A DNA stretch of 19,268 bases from Methylococcaceae bacterium (lineage in GTDB: Bacteria > Pseudomonadota > Gammaproteobacteria > Methylococcales > Methylomonadaceae), in the NCBI GenBank assembly GCA_021647145.1, contig JAKIVF010000067.1, positions 1 through 19,268 of the forward strand, given 5' to 3'. Positions within the stretch are counted from its first letter, which is position 1; every line of letters starts with the position of its first letter. The notes beneath the pieces were generated by a model, which had not been told where the DNA came from, searched no databases, and worked only from the letters and a program-made list of their open reading frames with translations. Shown piece after piece: positions 16,092-19,268 of the stretch. The translations under genes were made by a program, and so were the position numbers.

Positions 16092-16424
16092 ATGGCTGAA
16101 CCAATTATTTTTACTGATAGTGCCGCTAAAAAGGTAGGAACTTTAATATCTGAGGAAGGAAATGATAACTTAAAGCTTAGAGTCTATATTTCTGGTGGGG
16201 GATGTTCAGGGTTTCAATATGGTTTTACTTTTGACGAGGAGGTTAATGAGGATGATACTCAAGTTGAAAATGATGGTGTAACCGTTTTAATTGATTCAAT
16301 GAGTATTCAATATTTGAATGGTGCAGAAATTGATTATAAAGAAGATGTTACTGGAGCGCAGTTTGTGATTAGAAACCCTAATGCAAGCACAACGTGTGGT
16401 TGTGGGTCTTCTTTTTCCACATAA
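16092..16424 (+). CDS. erpA: Iron-sulfur cluster insertion protein ErpA
   Basis: ErpA is an A-type carrier that receives Fe-S clusters from the scaffold and delivers them to apoproteins. The 110-residue length fits. The three cluster-ligating cysteines are present: C38 in [13 protein letters not shown] and C102/C104 in [10 protein letters not shown]. The acidic middle section with FDEE and the NPNAST segment are typical of ErpA rather than IscA. The ribosome site is weak (TGGTG about 8 bases upstream). A good sigma-70 promoter lies just upstream. It converges with anmK, with five bases between the stop codons. I recall the erpA, anmK and M23-peptidase neighbourhood from other Gammaproteobacteria, which supports the call. 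Confidence 0.95.
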   Translation: MAEPIIFTDSAAKKVGTLISEEGNDNLKLRVYISGGGCSGFQYGFTFDEEVNEDDTQVENDGVTVLIDSMSIQYLNGAEIDYKEDVTGAQFVIRNPNASTTCGCGSSFST

Positions 16425-16429
16425 TAAAA

Positions 16430-17548
16430 CTAAATTCTGGCAGGGTAAATCCCACCAAGGATAACAGGAGAGTTTGCTCCTGTAACTTCCATTAGATTAC
16501 CAGCAAGTTTTTTGATAGTTTGCCTGGCAAGCCATGCGAAAGCCATGGCTTCTACATGATCTGGGTTAATGCCGAATTCGGCAGTTGAAGATACTGGATG
16601 GAGTAATTTCTGCTTAATACATTGTATTAAATATACGTTATGAACACCACCTCCGCAAATTAAGGTTTGATTGGTAGAAGGAGCATGTTCTTGAATTGCC
16701 TCGGCAATTGTATCTGCAGTTAACTGACAAAGACTAGCTTGAATATCCTTTGCGCTGCAATCTGGAAAATGCTTTGTTTTTTTTATTAGCCAAGAAGAGG
16801 AAAAATATTCTTTTCCAGTGCTTTTAGGTGGTGCTAGTTTGAAATAAGAGTCTTGTTTTAAATGTTCGACTAACTTTAAATTAACCTTTCCTGATTTCGC
16901 CCAGTTACCTTTTTTATCATAAGGAATGTTTAAATTCTTTTGAATCCAATAATCCATCAGCGTATTGCCTGGACCAGTATCAAAACCAATTGTTTTTCTG
17001 TCAGATAAATAAGTTATGTTGGCAATTCCACCAATATTGATAATGCTAATTTTTTGTTTATTTAGATTAAACAGTCGAGAAAAAATCGTTTGATGAAAGG
17101 CAGGTACAAGTGGTGCGCCTTGCCCACCGACAGAGATATCACGTCTGCGGAAGTCTGCAATTGTTGTAATACCTGTTTTTTCAGCAATTATGTTAGGATC
17201 GCCTATTTGGAGAGAAAATGCTGATGGCAGATCGGGGGCATGATAAATTGTTTGCCCGTGACTACCTATTGCCTTTATTTCTGTATTGGGAATTCCTGTT
17301 TTTTTGAGTAGCTCGTTAGTAGCTTGGGCAAATAGATAGCCAAGCTTTGTGTCAATAGAGCCATATTCTTTTAGTTGTATTGGGTTATTAGGACTAGATA
17401 ATTGCTGAATCTTTTTTTTTAATAAATCTGAAAAAGGAAGATATTCAAAAGCTAAGGATTCAATTTTATTTTCGCAAAACTGAACTAAACATGCGTCAAT
17501 ACCATCAAGACTTGTTCCTGACATTAGGCCGATGTATAGCTCAGGCAT
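16430..17548 (-). CDS. anmK: Anhydro-N-acetylmuramic acid kinase
   Basis: AnmK converts 1,6-anhydro-N-acetylmuramic acid released by cell-wall turnover to MurNAc-6-phosphate, using ATP, in peptidoglycan recycling. From the ATG at 17548 the protein has 372 residues, the usual size. Signatures are YIGLMSGTSLDGIDACLV at the N-terminus, GSHGQTIYHAP, IADFRRRDISVGGQGAP, NIGGIANITYL, GFDTGPGNTLMDYW, and ICGGGVHN in the C-terminal lobe. A TTG 39 bases upstream would extend it into the preceding gene, but the family begins just before YIGLMSGTS, so I chose the ATG. It starts 7 bases after the M23-peptidase stop and is almost certainly co-transcribed with it, linking wall cleavage with fragment recycling. 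Confidence 0.93.
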   Translation of the reverse strand: MPELYIGLMSGTSLDGIDACLVQFCENKIESLAFEYLPFSDLLKKKIQQLSSPNNPIQLKEYGSIDTKLGYLFAQATNELLKKTGIPNTEIKAIGSHGQTIYHAPDLPSAFSLQIGDPNIIAEKTGITTIADFRRRDISVGGQGAPLVPAFHQTIFSRLFNLNKQKISIINIGGIANITYLSDRKTIGFDTGPGNTLMDYWIQKNLNIPYDKKGNWAKSGKVNLKLVEHLKQDSYFKLAPPKSTGKEYFSSSWLIKKTKHFPDCSAKDIQASLCQLTADTIAEAIQEHAPSTNQTLICGGGVHNVYLIQCIKQKLLHPVSSTAEFGINPDHVEAMAFAWLARQTIKKLAGNLMEVTGANSPVILGGIYPARI

Positions 17549-17555
17549 ATTTAAG

Positions 17556-18935
17556 TTAGTTACTCTTTGCAAGCAAGGTAGTGGCAATCGTTTTGTTTAG
17601 CTGAGCGATATATGGCTGAGTCTGTTGTTTAAATTCAGCTAAAAGTGCTTTTTTTACTGGTCTTGCATGAGGGAGATCAACTGTTAATGGGTTTTTGTGT
17701 GTGCCATTGACAAGAAATTCATAATGCAAATGAGGGCCTGTTGCTAAGCCTGATTGACCAACATAGCCTATTATTTGTCCTTGTTTAACACGGGACCCAA
17801 CTTTTTGTCCTTTTCTGAATTTCGATAAATGGGCGTAAAGAGTGCTATATTTTTTTCCATGCTGAACTATTATAACTCTGCCATAGCCACGTTTTTTACC
17901 TCTAAAAATAATTTTCCCATTACCTGTGGTTTTAATGGCTGTTCCTGTTTTGGCTGCATAGTCAACACCTCTGTGTGCTCGTATTTTGTTTAAAACTGGG
18001 TGTTTTCTTTTTAAATTAAAATGAGAGCTAATACGGGAAAAATTGACGGGTGTTCGTAAAAAAGCTTTTTGCATGCTTTTTCCTTCAGGTGTAAAATATC
18101 CGCTATCCCCTTCATTATTTTCAAATCTTACAGCAGTGAATGGTTGTCCTTGATTTATAAATTCTGCGGAAAGAATGTTGCCGGTACCAACCTCTTTTCC
18201 TCCTGCAAATAGCTTTTCATACACAACGGTAATTTTGTCATTTTTTCGTAAGTTAAGTGCAAAATCAATATCCCATCCAAAAATATCAGATAGCTGCATG
18301 AGAAGTTTATCAGTGAATCCTGCTTTTTTTCCATCAACAAATAAAGATGATTTAATTGTTGTTTGAATACTGGTTATTCTTTTTTCAATTGGTTCGCTAA
18401 CTACTTCGATAGAAAATGTATTATTAGAGCGGGTGGCCGTAATTAGATTTGTAGAGCTTTTTTTGTAAATAAGTTCTTGAAGTTTATTGTCAGAATCAAT
18501 GTGGGCAATTATTTCTCTATTCGGATAAATTGATTCAAATTGTTTTTTGTTTCCTTGTGCTTCGATAAGGTCGAGTAAATCAATTTTTTTTAATTTAAGT
18601 TTAGAAAAAATTATAGAGAGACTTTCGCCTTTTTTAATCGTATGAGTTAAAATTTTAAGTTTCGGTTTGCTAGGTGCTAGAGAGATTGGTGGAACTATAA
18701 TAGGTTTAGGGTTGATAGATGTAATTGTTGGGTTGTTAATGGAAACTGAAGTATAAGTTGGTTGAATGGCCGGTGTGGTTAAAGGGGGGGTGGTAGATTT
18801 TGAGTCTAAGTTTTCAGGTGTGATAAGAGCGTAACTTGCTGTAGCGGCAATAGCTGTACTGATACCTAAAAATAATGATTTATATATTTTATTCTTCACG
18901 AGCTTATACCCTAGGTATGTAGTTATTTCACTCAT
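17556..18935 (-). CDS. M23-family murein metallopeptidase (MepM/YebA-like)
   Basis: This protein of about 459 residues is a membrane-anchored, periplasmic zinc endopeptidase that cuts peptidoglycan cross-links. After a basic start comes one hydrophobic anchor (LFLGISTAIAATASYALI) and a long Thr/Pro/Ile-rich linker. A LysM- or OapA-like segment follows (LTHTIKKGESLSIIFSKL), then an intermediate domain, and finally the M23 peptidase domain over roughly the last 150 residues. Metal ligands are visible in HRGVD and HLHYEF, with GYGRVIIVQHG and GYVGQSGLATGPHLHYEF as family motifs. I chose the ATG at 18935; a TTG at 18959 would add eight residues, and neither has a strong ribosome site. It precedes anmK by 7 bases on the same strand. 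A role in cell elongation is inferred from the family. Confidence 0.9.
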   Translation of the reverse strand: MSEITTYLGYKLVKNKIYKSLFLGISTAIAATASYALITPENLDSKSTTPPLTTPAIQPTYTSVSINNPTITSINPKPIIVPPISLAPSKPKLKILTHTIKKGESLSIIFSKLKLKKIDLLDLIEAQGNKKQFESIYPNREIIAHIDSDNKLQELIYKKSSTNLITATRSNNTFSIEVVSEPIEKRITSIQTTIKSSLFVDGKKAGFTDKLLMQLSDIFGWDIDFALNLRKNDKITVVYEKLFAGGKEVGTGNILSAEFINQGQPFTAVRFENNEGDSGYFTPEGKSMQKAFLRTPVNFSRISSHFNLKRKHPVLNKIRAHRGVDYAAKTGTAIKTTGNGKIIFRGKKRGYGRVIIVQHGKKYSTLYAHLSKFRKGQKVGSRVKQGQIIGYVGQSGLATGPHLHYEFLVNGTHKNPLTVDLPHARPVKKALLAEFKQQTQPYIAQLNKTIATTLLAKSN

Positions 18936-18959
18936 ATAATGAGTAATTAAAAGAGACAA

Positions 18960-19172
18960 AAATTCTCACTATTATAGTCTATATAAAAATATTTTTCTGT
19001 AGGTTTGGTCTGACAATGGAAAATAAAAAAGTAAATATAGAAAAATTTGCTTTGTTTGCCTTTTAATAATGGTTTTAGAGGGGGTGAAAACCCGAGCTTG
19101 AGTGAACTGTTTATTCCAAACCTAAATTATGAAAATCTTAATAAAACAAGCAATAATCATAATAGTACCTGA
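18960..19172. promoter_or_regulatory. Upstream region of the M23 peptidase gene
   Basis: These 213 bases lie upstream of the peptidase gene and downstream of a minus-strand frame entering from the right. On the minus strand a TATAAT (18971-18976) sits close to the peptidase start, but the matching -35 is poor. A small hairpin, GGTTTT-N10-AAAACC, lies at 19071-19092. No gene is supported. Confidence 0.3.
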
Positions 19173-19268
19173 TTACCCATAAGTTTCCGCCAATTTCAAA
19201 AGTCTGCCTGGCATAGGTGCCGTTCTAACAGCAACGTAGGCAAAACGAGGCACCATATCCTCTAGCTG
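19173..19268 (-). CDS. C-terminal fragment of an unidentified protein (partial)
   Basis: On the minus strand the frame is open from the window edge for 31 residues and ends in TAA at 19173-19175. It contains VPRFAYVAVRTAPMPGRLL and ends in KLAETYG. Base composition is visibly richer in G and C than the preceding 200 bases, which suggests coding sequence or a different origin. I do not recognise the protein, and whether it is a host gene or part of a mobile element cannot be decided from this piece. Confidence 0.4.
   Translation of the reverse strand, partial: QLEDMVPRFAYVAVRTAPMPGRLLKLAETYG

Noticed and set aside
1..19268. tRNA, rRNA, CRISPR array, toxin-antitoxin, phage or defence island
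   Set aside because: I scanned the intergenic stretches for cloverleaf-type, repeat-spacer and phage-like patterns and saw none. All sizeable genes fit metabolic or envelope roles.

Overview
The window reads as ordinary chromosome of a low-GC gammaproteobacterial methylotroph, most likely a type I methanotroph (Methylococcales). The main evidence is a same-strand block encoding MtdA, glycerate 2-kinase, serine hydroxymethyltransferase and formate-tetrahydrofolate ligase. This is the C1-tetrahydrofolate/serine-cycle set used by methane and methanol oxidisers. The erpA / anmK / M23-peptidase neighbourhood at the right end is an arrangement I recall from other Gammaproteobacteria. Genus-level placement cannot be made from the sequence alone.

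Layout, left to right. (1) 1-890: the possible tail of an upstream gene, then an unrecognised tail-anchored protein that has no ATG start. (2) 1128-5574: two full-length paralogous SulP anion (possibly bicarbonate) transporters. The 654-bp gap between them holds a decayed IS3-family transposase OrfA remnant, and a SixA-like histidine phosphatase follows the second transporter. (3) 5576-7525, minus strand: a YqiA-like esterase and proA. The proA reading frame is full length (417 codons) but has an in-frame TGA at codon 55. (4) 7740-8588, minus strand: a secreted protein with an FN3-like region and an F5/8 type C-like domain. (5) 8901-14203: mtdA, gck, glyA and ftfL, with a strong hairpin terminator between glyA and ftfL. 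(6) 14357-15856: mscL, a convergent dodecin gene, and a stand-alone PqiA-type membrane protein. (7) 16092-18935: erpA facing an anmK and M23-peptidase pair. (8) 19173-19268: the C-terminal end of an unidentified minus-strand reading frame.

How they fit together. MtdA interconverts methylene- and methenyl-tetrahydrofolate. FtfL links formate to 10-formyl-tetrahydrofolate. GlyA adds the methylene carbon to glycine to give serine, and glycerate kinase returns the carbon skeleton toward phosphoglycerate. The SulP pair could supply bicarbonate for the carboxylation that accompanies such a cycle, but that link is inference. The remaining genes serve osmotic safety (mscL), flavin storage (dodecin), Fe-S assembly (erpA) and peptidoglycan turnover and recycling (M23 peptidase, anmK).

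I found no tRNA, rRNA, CRISPR array, prophage or intact mobile element, and no convincing previously undescribed system. The most notable points are the single-stop proA, the transposase fossil between the duplicated transporters, the His-rich loop present in only one of them, and the compact C1 cluster with no cyclohydrolase gene.
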